Source of the DNA: Treponema sp. UBA1747 | GTDB lineage: Bacteria; Spirochaetota; Spirochaetia; Treponematales; Treponemataceae | DNA: 20,916 bases | Assembly: GCA_002315375.1 (NCBI GenBank) | Contig: DCHR01000045.1 | Location: 1-20,916 of the forward strand | Direction: 5' to 3' | In this document: positions 7,543 to 15,362 of the stretch, in pieces | Numbering within the stretch: the first letter of the stretch is position 1 | Layout: the number at the start of each line of letters is the position of its first letter | Made by a program: the position numbers and the translations under genes | The notes under the pieces: model-generated | Database searches by the model: none | Told to the model about the DNA's origin: nothing | The model's input: the letters and a program-made list of their open reading frames with translations, nothing else

Positions 7543-7623
7543 TCCGGGGTTTGCTAACGCGCATCGTCCTCGACGGCTTTGCCGTCTGCGGTCGACCGCT
7601 CCGCGGCCCCTCCCATCCGGGGT
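7543..7623. repeat. GC-rich palindromic element flanked by 8-bp direct repeats
   Basis: Between two copies of TCCGGGGT (7543-7550 and 7616-7623) lies a compact GC-rich core made of palindromes: GACGGC-TTT-GCCGTC (7572-7586), the 12-bp palindrome GCGGTCGACCGC (7588-7599), and CCGC-TCC-GCGG (7596-7606). The surrounding DNA is AT-rich. The core supplies the last codons and stop of the EamA gene on the minus strand. The design is that of a REP-like unit or a small inserted element, and the flanking repeats could be a target-site duplication. Whether it is repeated elsewhere cannot be seen here. Confidence 0.6.
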
Positions 7624-8555
7624 AGTTTTCTATCTTCCCTGGAATTTACCACAAAAACTACAACTGCAATTCCAATAATCATTACATATCCTATCACGCT
7701 GTAAAAATCAGGAATCTGTCCAAAGGCAATGAATCCCAGTAATGCAGAAAAAACTACATTTGAATATTCATAAACAGAAATCTTGCTTGAAGGTGCATTA
7801 AAATAAGCATTTGTAATTCCAAACTGTCCGCAGGCGGCAGAAACTCCGGCGCCAATGAGCCATGCAGTCTGCTGCCAGGTCATCGGGTAATAATGCAGAA
7901 TCAGATTCGGAATACACAAAAGACATGAAAACAGACTGAAAATTGTAATAATCATTTTACTGTTTACATTGTAAGTTTTCATTTTTCTGATACAGGCAAA
8001 AGCAAAGCCGGCGCCGAATCCGCCTATAAACCCTACAATTGCAGGAAAACACTGGGAAGGATCTGTAAAAAAGAAAGTCGGTTTGATTATGAAAAGACTT
8101 CCCGTAAATGCTGTAACAAGCGACAGAATGCTGAGCCAGTTCGGTTTTTCTCCAAGAATAATAAAACTTGCCAGGATGGTGAAAAAAGGGCTCATTTTAT
8201 TAAGCATGGACGCATCAGAGATATTCATATAACCGATGGCATAAAAATTCCCGAAGATTCCAAGACATCCAAGAGTGCAGCGCAAAACCAGATATTTTAC
8301 GGCTGGCCGTGGTACTTTATATACAGACCTGTCCTTAAGGCCGGCGGTCACAAGAGAAGTGCCTGCAATTACAAAGGCAATCATGTTTCTGAACAAAGCT
8401 TTCTGCATGAAAGGAACATCGCCGGCCGCCCTGACGCACATACTCATACAGGCAAACCCAAATGAGGAAAAAACAACCCATGCAATCCCTTTGGGAATAT
8501 TTATTACCGGAGTTGATTTTTTTGAAACTGTATTCCCCGGATTTTTATCTTCCAT
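7554..8555 (-). CDS. EamA/DMT-superfamily transporter
   Basis: This membrane protein of 333 residues has about ten hydrophobic segments arranged as two EamA repeats. The first spans roughly the first 150 residues (WVVFSSFGFACMSM onward, with FRNMIAFVIAG); the second ends with EYSNVVFSALLGFIAFGQIPD. DMT-family EamA proteins export or import small metabolites; the substrate cannot be predicted. I chose ATG 8555, which has AGAGG 9 bases upstream and overlaps the mazG stop by 11 bases. The longer frame from 8582 lacks any Shine-Dalgarno and would lie deeper inside mazG. The last 22 codons are encoded by the GC-rich palindromic element and give a hydrophilic tail unlike the rest of the protein, so the original C-terminus may have been replaced. 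It is the third gene of the pth-mazG-eamA unit. Confidence 0.85.
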   Translation of the reverse strand: MEDKNPGNTVSKKSTPVINIPKGIAWVVFSSFGFACMSMCVRAAGDVPFMQKALFRNMIAFVIAGTSLVTAGLKDRSVYKVPRPAVKYLVLRCTLGCLGIFGNFYAIGYMNISDASMLNKMSPFFTILASFIILGEKPNWLSILSLVTAFTGSLFIIKPTFFFTDPSQCFPAIVGFIGGFGAGFAFACIRKMKTYNVNSKMIITIFSLFSCLLCIPNLILHYYPMTWQQTAWLIGAGVSAACGQFGITNAYFNAPSSKISVYEYSNVVFSALLGFIAFGQIPDFYSVIGYVMIIGIAVVVFVVNSREDRKLPRMGGAAERSTADGKAVEDDAR

Positions 8556-9468
8556 CTTTTTTGGCCTCTTTCCAGAAATCATTCATATGTTTTATGCTTT
8601 CGCTTGTCTTTTCCATTGGAAAACCATTTTCTTCCATCTTTTTTTCAACAAAAGAAAAACGGTCATAAAATTTCTTATTTGCACGAAGAACCGCATTTTC
8701 AGGATTTACTCCGGTCCGGACACAGTAAGCCGCAATGGAGAAAATTAAATCTCCAATCTCTTCTTCCAGATGCAGCTGTGCCTGATCAATTTCATCAGTG
8801 CTTGCCACTTCCAGCGGTTTTGGTGCCGCAGTTTTTCCATCAGCATTCACTGTCCCCGAAGATTTTTCTTTTGCAATTTCAACTTCCCTTTCTGCTTCGA
8901 TTACTTCCTGCCACTCTTCTTCTATTTTCGCTCTGCAACCTGCATTATCAGGCCAGTCAAATCCCTTTTTAATGGCTTTTTTTGCATATTTATATGATTT
9001 TAACAGCGGGGGAAAATCTGCAGGAACAGAATCCAGTACTGATTCATTTTTTCGTCCTTCGACATTCTGCTTTATGCGTTCCCATTGCGAAAGAACCTTA
9101 TCCGAAGTATCTGCCTTTCCCTGTGCCTCAACAGCCCCGTCACTCTCCTGGAATACATGAGGATGTCTCCGTATAAGCTTTTCAGAAAGCTCATTTATTG
9201 AGTCAGCAATGGTCCATGCACCCTGCTGTTCATACATATATGAAATCATAGTGTCATTCAGAAGAACATCACCCAGTTCTTCCTTTGCATGTTCACTGTC
9301 AGAAGAAGAAATTGCATCAACTGCTTCAAAGGTTTCCTCAATCAAATCTCCTCGCATAGAAAGAGGAGTCTGTTCTCTATCCCAGGGACAACCACCTGTC
9401 CCGCGAAGAGTTTTTATAACATCAAGAAATCTTCTGTAGGCTTCAACTGTATTTTCACTGCTGTCCAT
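8545..9468 (-). CDS. mazG: Nucleoside triphosphate pyrophosphohydrolase MazG
   Basis: MazG hydrolyses (d)NTPs to monophosphates and pyrophosphate, removing non-canonical nucleotides. Both MazG domains are present. The N-terminal one has GCPWDREQT, then the metal-binding EETFEAVD and EELGD motifs, then KLIRRHPHVF. The C-terminal one has EEEWQEV and EEEIGD. An insertion of about 35 polar residues between the last two motifs carries Ala/Pro/Thr-rich sequence. I prefer ATG 9468 (307 residues), which has GGGA 7 bases upstream. An in-frame ATG at 9501 (318 residues) overlaps the pth stop by 13 bases, but its nearest AGGA is only 2 bases away. The gene overlaps pth or nearly touches it upstream, and overlaps the EamA gene downstream, so the three are one transcript. 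Confidence 0.92.
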   Translation of the reverse strand: MDSSENTVEAYRRFLDVIKTLRGTGGCPWDREQTPLSMRGDLIEETFEAVDAISSSDSEHAKEELGDVLLNDTMISYMYEQQGAWTIADSINELSEKLIRRHPHVFQESDGAVEAQGKADTSDKVLSQWERIKQNVEGRKNESVLDSVPADFPPLLKSYKYAKKAIKKGFDWPDNAGCRAKIEEEWQEVIEAEREVEIAKEKSSGTVNADGKTAAPKPLEVASTDEIDQAQLHLEEEIGDLIFSIAAYCVRTGVNPENAVLRANKKFYDRFSFVEKKMEENGFPMEKTSESIKHMNDFWKEAKKDGR

Positions 9469-9488
9469 TTTCTTTTCCCGGAAATCTT

Positions 9489-10127
9489 TTAAACTTCCCA
9501 TTTTCCTGTAAAATCTTCAGGTTTCTTCGAAAATAAGACTTTTATCAGTTTCTGTGTTGCCAGAACAAAAACCTGACTCAAATGAATCTGTTCGTCTTCT
9601 GTAAAGCGGCTCAAAACATAACCTGCGATATCATTGTGATCCGGACGACCAATACCAAATCTCATTCTGAAAAAATCTGCAGTTCCAAAACAGTTCTTCA
9701 TACTGCGGAGTCCGTTATGGCCTCCAAGTCCACCACTCCATTTAAAGCTGTAGAATCCTGGAGCAAGTTCCAGTTCGTCATGAATTACAAGGATTTCTTC
9801 AGGCTTAATTTTATAAAAATTAGCCACTTCAATGACACTTTCACCGGAAAGATTCATATAGGTTTCCGGTTTAATAAAATAAATGTGATCCGGAGCTTCT
9901 TCAGGTACGTGAACAGGACTTCCGTCTTTCTTTGCCGCAACTCCGGCTTCACAAGCCCATTGAGCCAGTTCTTCAGGAGTACAGGAAGCGAACTGTCCTT
10001 TGAATTTACTCTGCCAGTAAAGTTTGCCTGCCCATGGCATTGAATCTGCAAAGAACCAGGCAACGTTATGACGGGTCAGTTTGTATTCAGCCCCGTAATT
10101 TCCAAGATAAGCAATCAGTTTAATCAT
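9489..10127 (-). CDS. pth: Peptidyl-tRNA hydrolase
   Basis: Pth cleaves peptidyl-tRNAs released from stalled ribosomes, recycling tRNA; it is essential in most bacteria. With the start at ATG 10127 the protein has 212 residues and the active-site residues fall at the family positions: Asn10 and His20 (LGNYGAEY, TRHNVAW), Asn92 (YMNLSGESV), Asp117 (IHDELELAPG) and Asn138 (GGHNGLRS). A longer frame from 10160 would begin inside the upstream terminator hairpin and displace these residues, so I reject it. About 25 residues around 50-80 (EELAQWACEAG and onward) are inserted relative to the usual 190-residue enzyme. There is no Shine-Dalgarno, and the promoter -10 box ends only 12 bases before the ATG, so the message should have a leader of about 6 bases. 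It heads the pth-mazG-eamA unit. Confidence 0.93.
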   Translation of the reverse strand: MIKLIAYLGNYGAEYKLTRHNVAWFFADSMPWAGKLYWQSKFKGQFASCTPEELAQWACEAGVAAKKDGSPVHVPEEAPDHIYFIKPETYMNLSGESVIEVANFYKIKPEEILVIHDELELAPGFYSFKWSGGLGGHNGLRSMKNCFGTADFFRMRFGIGRPDHNDIAGYVLSRFTEDEQIHLSQVFVLATQKLIKVLFSKKPEDFTGKWEV

Positions 10128-10132
10128 AATTT

Positions 10133-10168
10133 CTAAATAACTATAAAAAAAGGGTCGCATCTCTGCAA
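10133..10168 (-). promoter_or_regulatory. pth promoter nested in the upstream terminator
   Basis: TTGCAG (10168-10163), a 17-base spacer and TATAGT (10145-10140) form a good sigma70-type promoter. Transcription should start near 10133, about 6 bases before ATG 10127. The -35 box lies in the 5' arm and loop of the terminator hairpin, and the spacer covers its 3' arm and most of the T-run. Confidence 0.55.
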
Positions 10169-10174
10169 CCCTTT
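10145..10174 (-). terminator. Rho-independent terminator of the Gld-like ABC operon
   Basis: On the minus strand an 11-bp stem (10174-10164 with 10159-10149, one G-U pair) encloses a GAGA tetraloop of the stable GNRA class and runs into a T-tract (10151-10145). It begins 12 bases after the DUF4340 gene stop. Confidence 0.9.
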
Positions 10175-10185
10175 CACCTTAAGTA

Positions 10186-11130
10186 TTACTTTGAAAAATC
10201 TCCTGGATTTTTCTGGAATTTTTGTACAGAATACTTGGCAACCTTAAATCCATAAGGAGTTTCGGAACATCGTCCCCAATACATCTCTGTACCATCTTCA
10301 TCGACTCCGTTATACAAATCCAGAGAAATTGTTTTGTTTACCAGTTTTATGCTGGCCTTAATCATTTTTTCACCAGGAATTTCTTCGTTATCTCCAAGCC
10401 AGTCTGTTGCTGCCAGAGAAGCACATCCGCTGAACCATGTTGCAGCCTTTTCATCATCCAGTTCAAAATCAGGTGGAACTGTTTCGCCTGAAATTGAATA
10501 AACGTTTCCTTCAGTGCCACGGATAAGAGTCCATTCACCATAAACTCTGGCCACATCTTCATCAGCTTCTTCGGCTTTATCCACTGTAATCGACTGAATA
10601 AAATCTTTGTCAATCTGAATAACTGCTTTGCTTCTGAAATCATTTTCAGGTTTTGCACAGTCACTCTGGAGAGTTCCTGCAGCCATGTAAATATCATTTG
10701 AACCATCAACCATCATATAAACCTGAGAGTTTGTTGATGTTGTTTTTCCTACACGGAAAGTTCTTAAAGTTTTCCCTTCTGAAGAAACAGTTACCTTATA
10801 AACTTTTTCTTCATTCAGATCATACTTTGCAAGAACGGCTTCGTTATCAGATTTTGTTACTTTTCCCAAAAGTTTTACATCAGCAAATTTTTCAGCAAAG
10901 CTTTCACAGGCGTTAAAGTTTCCCATATATTTCTTGTCGCTGACAAACCAGTCTTCTCCCTGTTTTACAAGGTGCAGGTTTCCTTCCGGACGTTCGACAA
11001 GAACTTCATCAATATTTTCTTTCAGTGTAAGAACTTTTACAGGATCAATACGACCTGAAACAGTCTGAATAATTGCAATCACCAGAAGAACCAGACAGGC
11101 TGATGCCAGAATAATTTTTCGTACTTTCAT
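10186..11130 (-). CDS. DUF4340-domain protein of the Gld-like ABC cassette
   Basis: This 314-residue protein has one N-terminal membrane anchor (about residues 5-25) and the rest predicted outside the cytoplasm. The sequence pattern, DEVLVERPEGNLHLVKQGEDWFV and later FRVGKTTSTNSQVYMMVD (split here by ordinary residues), matches DUF4340 proteins, which are beta-rich and typically encoded directly after GldG-like subunits. No catalytic motif is visible; an accessory extracytoplasmic role in the ABC complex is inferred from context. Its ATG shares one base with the upstream stop (TAATG), and AAGGA lies about 10 bases before it, so translation is coupled. The gene is last in the operon and is followed by a strong terminator. 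Confidence 0.82.
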   Translation of the reverse strand: MKVRKIILASACLVLLVIAIIQTVSGRIDPVKVLTLKENIDEVLVERPEGNLHLVKQGEDWFVSDKKYMGNFNACESFAEKFADVKLLGKVTKSDNEAVLAKYDLNEEKVYKVTVSSEGKTLRTFRVGKTTSTNSQVYMMVDGSNDIYMAAGTLQSDCAKPENDFRSKAVIQIDKDFIQSITVDKAEEADEDVARVYGEWTLIRGTEGNVYSISGETVPPDFELDDEKAATWFSGCASLAATDWLGDNEEIPGEKMIKASIKLVNKTISLDLYNGVDEDGTEMYWGRCSETPYGFKVAKYSVQKFQKNPGDFSK

Positions 11131-13238
11131 TATTCACCATCCTTGTTTTCTTTCTTTTCAATTTTGCTTTCTTTTACAATCTCACGGGTATCATCCGGAT
11201 TATAACGTTTACGAATTGCATTTCTGTGTCTTGCACGCATTCTCATAGAAACAAGACCTGCAATTATTACCAGAACAACCAGTCCATAAATACAGAAGTA
11301 CTTAAGAACCTGGGCAGCTGCCTGCGATTTAATTTCGAGAGTATTCAATGAAAGACCTTTTGTTCTCATTGTACAAAGTTCTTCGCGGCCGTTTACATAA
11401 TCCAGGACATTTACCAGGAACATTGCAATCGGACTTGTTGAATTTGCATCCAGAAGCTGTGCTGTTGTAATCTGTGAAGAACCTACAACGAATACTTTTC
11501 CCGGAAGCTTGCTTTCTGATGCATAACTGGCGGCCTTAAGTTCGTCGTTTGAAATATCAACTTCATTTCCATCTTCATCGTAAACAGTTGAAGCAACAGC
11601 AGAATCAAAAGCACTCTTGAATTTTCCTTCCAGGAGAACTGCCAGATCATAAGACTGGAACTTGCCGTCTTTTGGAGGAGTCAGTAACTGAGGATGAAGC
11701 ATTATATTGTTATCTTCGGTCCATGATTCATTTGAAGAATGTACAAGAACAGTTGTTTTTAGATTTTTGTTTTCTTTTGCTTCTGAAGAATCAATTACCC
11801 CGTTTGAAATCATATAAACATAACCCAGATTATTTGTAATCGGGTGTTTTGCCAGGTCTTTTTTCTGAATAACCGGAACCCAGTGATAAGCCAGTTTTCC
11901 GTTTGTCTGAGTAGTCTGGTGATGACAATTCTTGTCCATTACGAAATTCTGTTCACGTTTTACACCATATGCATTAAGAAGTGTGTCGATATTCAGATTC
12001 AGCGGATAATAAGAAGGCATCTGATACTGGCTGCCACCCTGTGCATAAAGAGGGTCAACGAAGAAAAGAACATTTCCGCCCTTCATAAGGAACTGGTCAA
12101 TTTTGTAAAGTTCTTCTTCTGCGTAATCCTGCTGAGGACCATCAATAATGATTGTATTCATTCCGGCAGGAATATCTTCAGACATCAGATCCAGCTGAAC
12201 CGGTTCATAGCCTGCATTCGAAATAATCGAAATGAAGTTTCCGGAATCATTTTCATCTTCCAGTTTATGTTCATAATGCCCTACTACGAAACCAATCTTT
12301 GTTGCTTTTGAAAGCAGTGACTGTATTCCCTGTGTAAGGTTATCTTCCAGTTCATCCAGACCCACAACAGCATTTCCAAAGAAAGATCTCTGAACCACAA
12401 GCGGAACAGCCTGGAATTTATCGCCCATAGAAACAACCAGACCAAAACAAGCATTTACATCTTCATTGGCTGCGTTTTTATAGACGATTGACTGAATGCC
12501 ATATTTATCCAGGAACTCGGAAACCTGTTCTGAAGTTGGATTTACCACTTCAAAATCAATTCTATCCATATTCTGCTGGTTTACGGTTTTATAAACTTCA
12601 TTTACCAGTCTTTCAACCTGATCCATTCCGTTGATGCGGAAACCTTTCAATTCCTGAGACATATAAAGAGTCAGCTTGATTTTGTTTCCTTTTCCAAGGC
12701 CGCTGAGAGTATCAACTTTACTTACCATTTTTGAAATGGTTGAAGTAATTTTATATTCAAGGCCGTCGATTGTAGTAACGCCATCGAGTTTTTCAACTGC
12801 GTCTCCATAAGAGAAAACAAGTCCCATGTAAACCTGTTTAAAACCTACTTCGTTATTTTTTACTTCCTGAATCTGAATCTGACGAAGTCCAAAATCTGAA
12901 GCCAGATTCATATTGTCTTCTTTTTTCATATCCATGTATGAAACTGAAAAATTCTTTCCTGCAGCCCCTTTATATTCTTCCAGCAGGTCTTTTATGTACT
13001 GGGAATAATTGTTATAGGGAGCCGGAAGATTATCATCAAAGAAAACCTTAATAGAAAGAGGTTCTTCCAGAGTATTTACAATCTGCTTGCTGGATTTAGA
13101 AATTGAGTATGATTTAGGTGCTGTCAAATCCAGACGAAGGTATGCTTTGTGTCCTACGAAATTTGCAAGGACAAGGAGGATAATAAACAGCGCAAAATCA
13201 CTTTTTGGACTTTTTACCCATTCAATAAACTTTTTCAT
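11130..13238 (-). CDS. GldG-like ABC transporter auxiliary subunit (ABC_transp_aux)
   Basis: This 702-residue membrane protein has a short cytoplasmic start, a hydrophobic segment at about 14-32, a large extracytoplasmic region, a second membrane segment near residues 662-682 and a basic cytoplasmic tail. The early block LRLDLTAPKSYSISKSSKQ and the following LSIKVFFDDNLP are typical of GldG and related ABC_transp_aux proteins. The middle contains a Rossmann-like part (NTIIIDGPQQDY, GGNVLFFVDP) seen in the same family. In Bacteroidetes GldG acts with GldA and GldF in gliding; spirochaete homologues have no assigned cargo. A Shine-Dalgarno (GGGAGG) lies 7 bases before the ATG, and the gene begins 11 bases after the permease stop. 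Family placement is firm, function is inferred. Confidence 0.85.
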   Translation of the reverse strand: MKKFIEWVKSPKSDFALFIILLVLANFVGHKAYLRLDLTAPKSYSISKSSKQIVNTLEEPLSIKVFFDDNLPAPYNNYSQYIKDLLEEYKGAAGKNFSVSYMDMKKEDNMNLASDFGLRQIQIQEVKNNEVGFKQVYMGLVFSYGDAVEKLDGVTTIDGLEYKITSTISKMVSKVDTLSGLGKGNKIKLTLYMSQELKGFRINGMDQVERLVNEVYKTVNQQNMDRIDFEVVNPTSEQVSEFLDKYGIQSIVYKNAANEDVNACFGLVVSMGDKFQAVPLVVQRSFFGNAVVGLDELEDNLTQGIQSLLSKATKIGFVVGHYEHKLEDENDSGNFISIISNAGYEPVQLDLMSEDIPAGMNTIIIDGPQQDYAEEELYKIDQFLMKGGNVLFFVDPLYAQGGSQYQMPSYYPLNLNIDTLLNAYGVKREQNFVMDKNCHHQTTQTNGKLAYHWVPVIQKKDLAKHPITNNLGYVYMISNGVIDSSEAKENKNLKTTVLVHSSNESWTEDNNIMLHPQLLTPPKDGKFQSYDLAVLLEGKFKSAFDSAVASTVYDEDGNEVDISNDELKAASYASESKLPGKVFVVGSSQITTAQLLDANSTSPIAMFLVNVLDYVNGREELCTMRTKGLSLNTLEIKSQAAAQVLKYFCIYGLVVLVIIAGLVSMRMRARHRNAIRKRYNPDDTREIVKESKIEKKENKDGE

Positions 13239-13249
13239 CAGAAACCTCC

Positions 13250-13978
13250 CTATGCCTTTGCCTTCTGTTCAGCTCTTACTGTCAGTACAAAGAAAAGCGA
13301 TGTTACAGAAAGGAAGTACAGAATGTCACGCGTATCAATAATGCCACGTGCAATAGAATTGAAATGGGCATTTGCCGAAATAAAACCAAAGAAATTAACA
13401 ACAGGAGCCGGGAAGAAAATCAGGAATGAATCTATCAATGTAAGACAAATACAGATTACTGCTGATACGATAAAAGCGATAATCTGATTTTTTGTAACAC
13501 TTGAAGCAAATACACCGATTGCTGTGTAACAGGCGCACAGGAAAACCGCACCTGCATATCCGCCTACGATTGGACCAAAATCCGGCTTACCGAAAACACA
13601 AACCGGAATCAGGTAAAACAAAGTTGGTGCAATCATAATAAGTGTACTTACAAAAGAGGCAAAAAACTTACCTGTAACAACACTGACTTCACTTATTGGA
13701 AGAGTCATAAGGGTTTCAATCGAACCACTTCTTCGTTCTTCACTGAAAACACGCATTGTTAAAGCAGGAATTACGAATGAAAGAATAATCGGCATCATTC
13801 CAAAGAACTGGCGGAGTTCTGCACGATTATAAATATAAAATGTGCTGAAAAAGATCAATCCTGTTGCCAGAAGATATAAACCTGACACAATGTAAGCAGC
13901 AGCACTGGAAAAATAAGCCTTGAGTTCGCGCCTAAAAACAATTCCTGCTGCACTTTTTGCTTTTTTATTTTCTGCCAT
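13250..13978 (-). CDS. ABC-2-type permease, GldF-like
   Basis: This 242-residue permease has six hydrophobic segments. The conserved block FSEERRSGSIETLMTLP after the second segment is the coupling region of ABC-2 permeases of the GldF/NosY class. The N-terminus (IVFRRELKAYFSS) is the usual amphipathic start. It should form the membrane channel of the complex with the ATPase encoded just upstream. Only one base separates its ATG from the ATPase stop, and its Shine-Dalgarno (GGTGGAGG) lies inside the end of the ATPase gene, so the two are translationally linked. Confidence 0.9.
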   Translation of the reverse strand: MAENKKAKSAAGIVFRRELKAYFSSAAAYIVSGLYLLATGLIFFSTFYIYNRAELRQFFGMMPIILSFVIPALTMRVFSEERRSGSIETLMTLPISEVSVVTGKFFASFVSTLIMIAPTLFYLIPVCVFGKPDFGPIVGGYAGAVFLCACYTAIGVFASSVTKNQIIAFIVSAVICICLTLIDSFLIFFPAPVVNFFGFISANAHFNSIARGIIDTRDILYFLSVTSLFFVLTVRAEQKAKA

Positions 13979-13979
13979 T

Positions 13980-14918
13980 TTAAGCCTCCACCTTTGCAGC
14001 TGTCAGAGTATGGAATACATCTTCAAGACTGTTTTTCTGAACTGACATTTCATAAAGAACGCCGTTTTTATCAACTACTTTCTTGAAAAGTTCCGGACGG
14101 ATTTCTTCCTGTCCTTTAACTGATACCAGAACAGTAACTGTTTCCGGTATTTCGCTTTCTGAGCATTTAACTTCAGCTACTCCGGATACAGTTTTGAATA
14201 TTTCTTCTGCCATGGAAGCATCAATTCCACCAAGAACCATTTTTACTGCCATTTCATTTCCGAAACGTGCACGAAGCTCATCGATAGGACTGTCGGCAAC
14301 AAGTTTTCCGCCTGAAATGATAATTGCACGGGAACAGAGAGTTTCAACTTCGCTCAAAATATGAGTTGAAATAATAACTGTACGGGTTTTTCCGATTTCG
14401 CGGATAATTGCACGAACATCTTCAACCTGGTTTGGGTCCAGTCCCGAAGTAGGTTCGTCCAGAATAAGGATTTCAGGATCATGCATAAGACTGTGTGCCA
14501 GTGCAACGCGCTGACGGTTACCGCGGGAAAGATCACTGATGTTTTTGTTCATTACTTCTTTCAATCCGCATTCTTCACAAAGAACCGGTATTTTTTCTTC
14601 AGGGTCTTCACCATGAATTTCAGCGATATAACGAAGATAATCTTCAACAATCATATCACTGTACAAAGGTGCAGACTCCGGCATGTAACCGATTTTCTTT
14701 TTTGCATCTACGGGATTTTCAGCAATATCTATTCCGTCTATAAGAATCTTTCCGTCAGAAGGTGACAGAAAACCTGTAATCATTCTCATTGTTGTTGTTT
14801 TTCCGGCACCGTTAGGCCCAAGAAGACCTACGATCTGCCCTGTTGGAATAGAAAAACTAACATCATTAACCGCACGAAATGTTCCGAAATTTCTGGAAAC
14901 GTGGGTAACTTCAATCAT
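13980..14918 (-). CDS. ABC transporter ATPase, GldA-like
   Basis: This 312-residue ATP-binding subunit powers the membrane complex encoded downstream. Walker A is GPNGAGKT (34-41), the signature is LSRGNRQR (130-137), Walker B is ILILDEP (150-156) and the H-loop is ISTHIL (about 183-188). The signature departs from LSGGQ in the way common to GldA and related ABC-2 ATPases, and the Q-loop position reads GYMPES. A C-terminal domain of about 90 residues follows the core, as in GldA. It is the first gene of a four-gene operon. A Shine-Dalgarno GGAGG (14930-14926) lies 7 bases before ATG 14918. A weak promoter (TTACTT 14973-14968, 18 bases, TATATA 14949-14944) is present in the 104-base gap upstream, which otherwise holds only an alternating TA run. 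Confidence 0.92.
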   Translation of the reverse strand: MIEVTHVSRNFGTFRAVNDVSFSIPTGQIVGLLGPNGAGKTTTMRMITGFLSPSDGKILIDGIDIAENPVDAKKKIGYMPESAPLYSDMIVEDYLRYIAEIHGEDPEEKIPVLCEECGLKEVMNKNISDLSRGNRQRVALAHSLMHDPEILILDEPTSGLDPNQVEDVRAIIREIGKTRTVIISTHILSEVETLCSRAIIISGGKLVADSPIDELRARFGNEMAVKMVLGGIDASMAEEIFKTVSGVAEVKCSESEIPETVTVLVSVKGQEEIRPELFKKVVDKNGVLYEMSVQKNSLEDVFHTLTAAKVEA

Positions 14919-14943
14919 AGAGATTCCTCCACTTTTTTTACTC

Positions 14944-14973
14944 TATATAACTTGGATATATATATAAAAGTAA
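14944..14973 (-). promoter_or_regulatory. Possible promoter of the Gld-like ABC operon
   Basis: TTACTT (14973-14968) and TATATA (14949-14944) are 18 bases apart, with an expected start near 14937. The spacer is an alternating TA run, so the match could be fortuitous. No terminator is visible between this and the preceding YhbY gene, so read-through from upstream is also possible. Confidence 0.3.
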
Positions 14974-15022
14974 TCAAATATTTGCTGAGTAACATAAAAG
15001 AATTGTTATTGTTTTAAATGAT

Positions 15023-15316
15023 TTATTCCGGGATTTTGATAACCGGGTCCTCATCTTTTTCTTTATATAAAATTGCAACATTTCCGATGATACGAACCAG
15101 TGTAGCCCCGGTTTTTTCACAAACCTCTTTGGTCAGTTCCTGTTTATCATCTTTATATTCATTGAATTTTACTTTAATAAGTTCATGAGAAGCCAGGGTT
15201 GATGCAACCATCTGCTCAACCCCTTCTGTCATTCCGGCACCGCCAACAATAACCACAGGGTTAAGGTCGTGTGCCAGCTTTTCAAGATATTTTCTTTGTT
15301 TACTTGTTAATTCCAT
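15023..15316 (-). CDS. YhbY-type CRM-domain RNA-binding protein
   Basis: This 97-residue protein is a single CRM (CRS1-YhbY) domain. It begins with the typical LTSKQRKYLEKLAHDLNPVV, carries the GxxG-type loop GGAG at 25-28 (VIVGGAGMT) and ends with LVRIIGNVAILYKE. E. coli YhbY associates with pre-50S ribosomal particles, so a role in ribosome assembly is likely. ATG 15316 is chosen because AGGA lies 7 bases upstream and the length matches the family; a longer frame from 15406 would overlap the DUF1846 gene and lacks homologous sequence. It follows the DUF1846 gene by 46 bases and is probably on its transcript. Confidence 0.88.
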   Translation of the reverse strand: MELTSKQRKYLEKLAHDLNPVVIVGGAGMTEGVEQMVASTLASHELIKVKFNEYKDDKQELTKEVCEKTGATLVRIIGNVAILYKEKDEDPVIKIPE

Positions 15317-15362
15317 TAATATTTCCTTCTTCTGAAAGATCTGGCTTCCGAAGAAACCGGGA

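Noticed and set aside
8556..8582. Upstream start at 8582 for the EamA transporter
   Set aside because: No Shine-Dalgarno precedes it, while ATG 8555 has AGAGG at good spacing and the added residues are hydrophilic and lie inside mazG.
9582..10043. 153-codon open frame antisense to pth
   Set aside because: The pth active-site motifs establish the minus-strand frame, and this one has unnatural composition.
10128..10160. Upstream start at 10160 for pth
   Set aside because: The codon lies inside the terminator hairpin and upstream of the predicted transcription start, and it displaces the family positions of Asn10 and His20.
11844..12311. 155-codon open frame on the plus strand inside the GldG-like gene
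   Set aside because: It is a mirror of a conserved coding gene, with no ribosome binding site and no recognisable protein features.
14950..14967. Alternating TA run before the Gld-like operon as a meaningful repeat
   Set aside because: Short and expected in an AT-rich promoter spacer.
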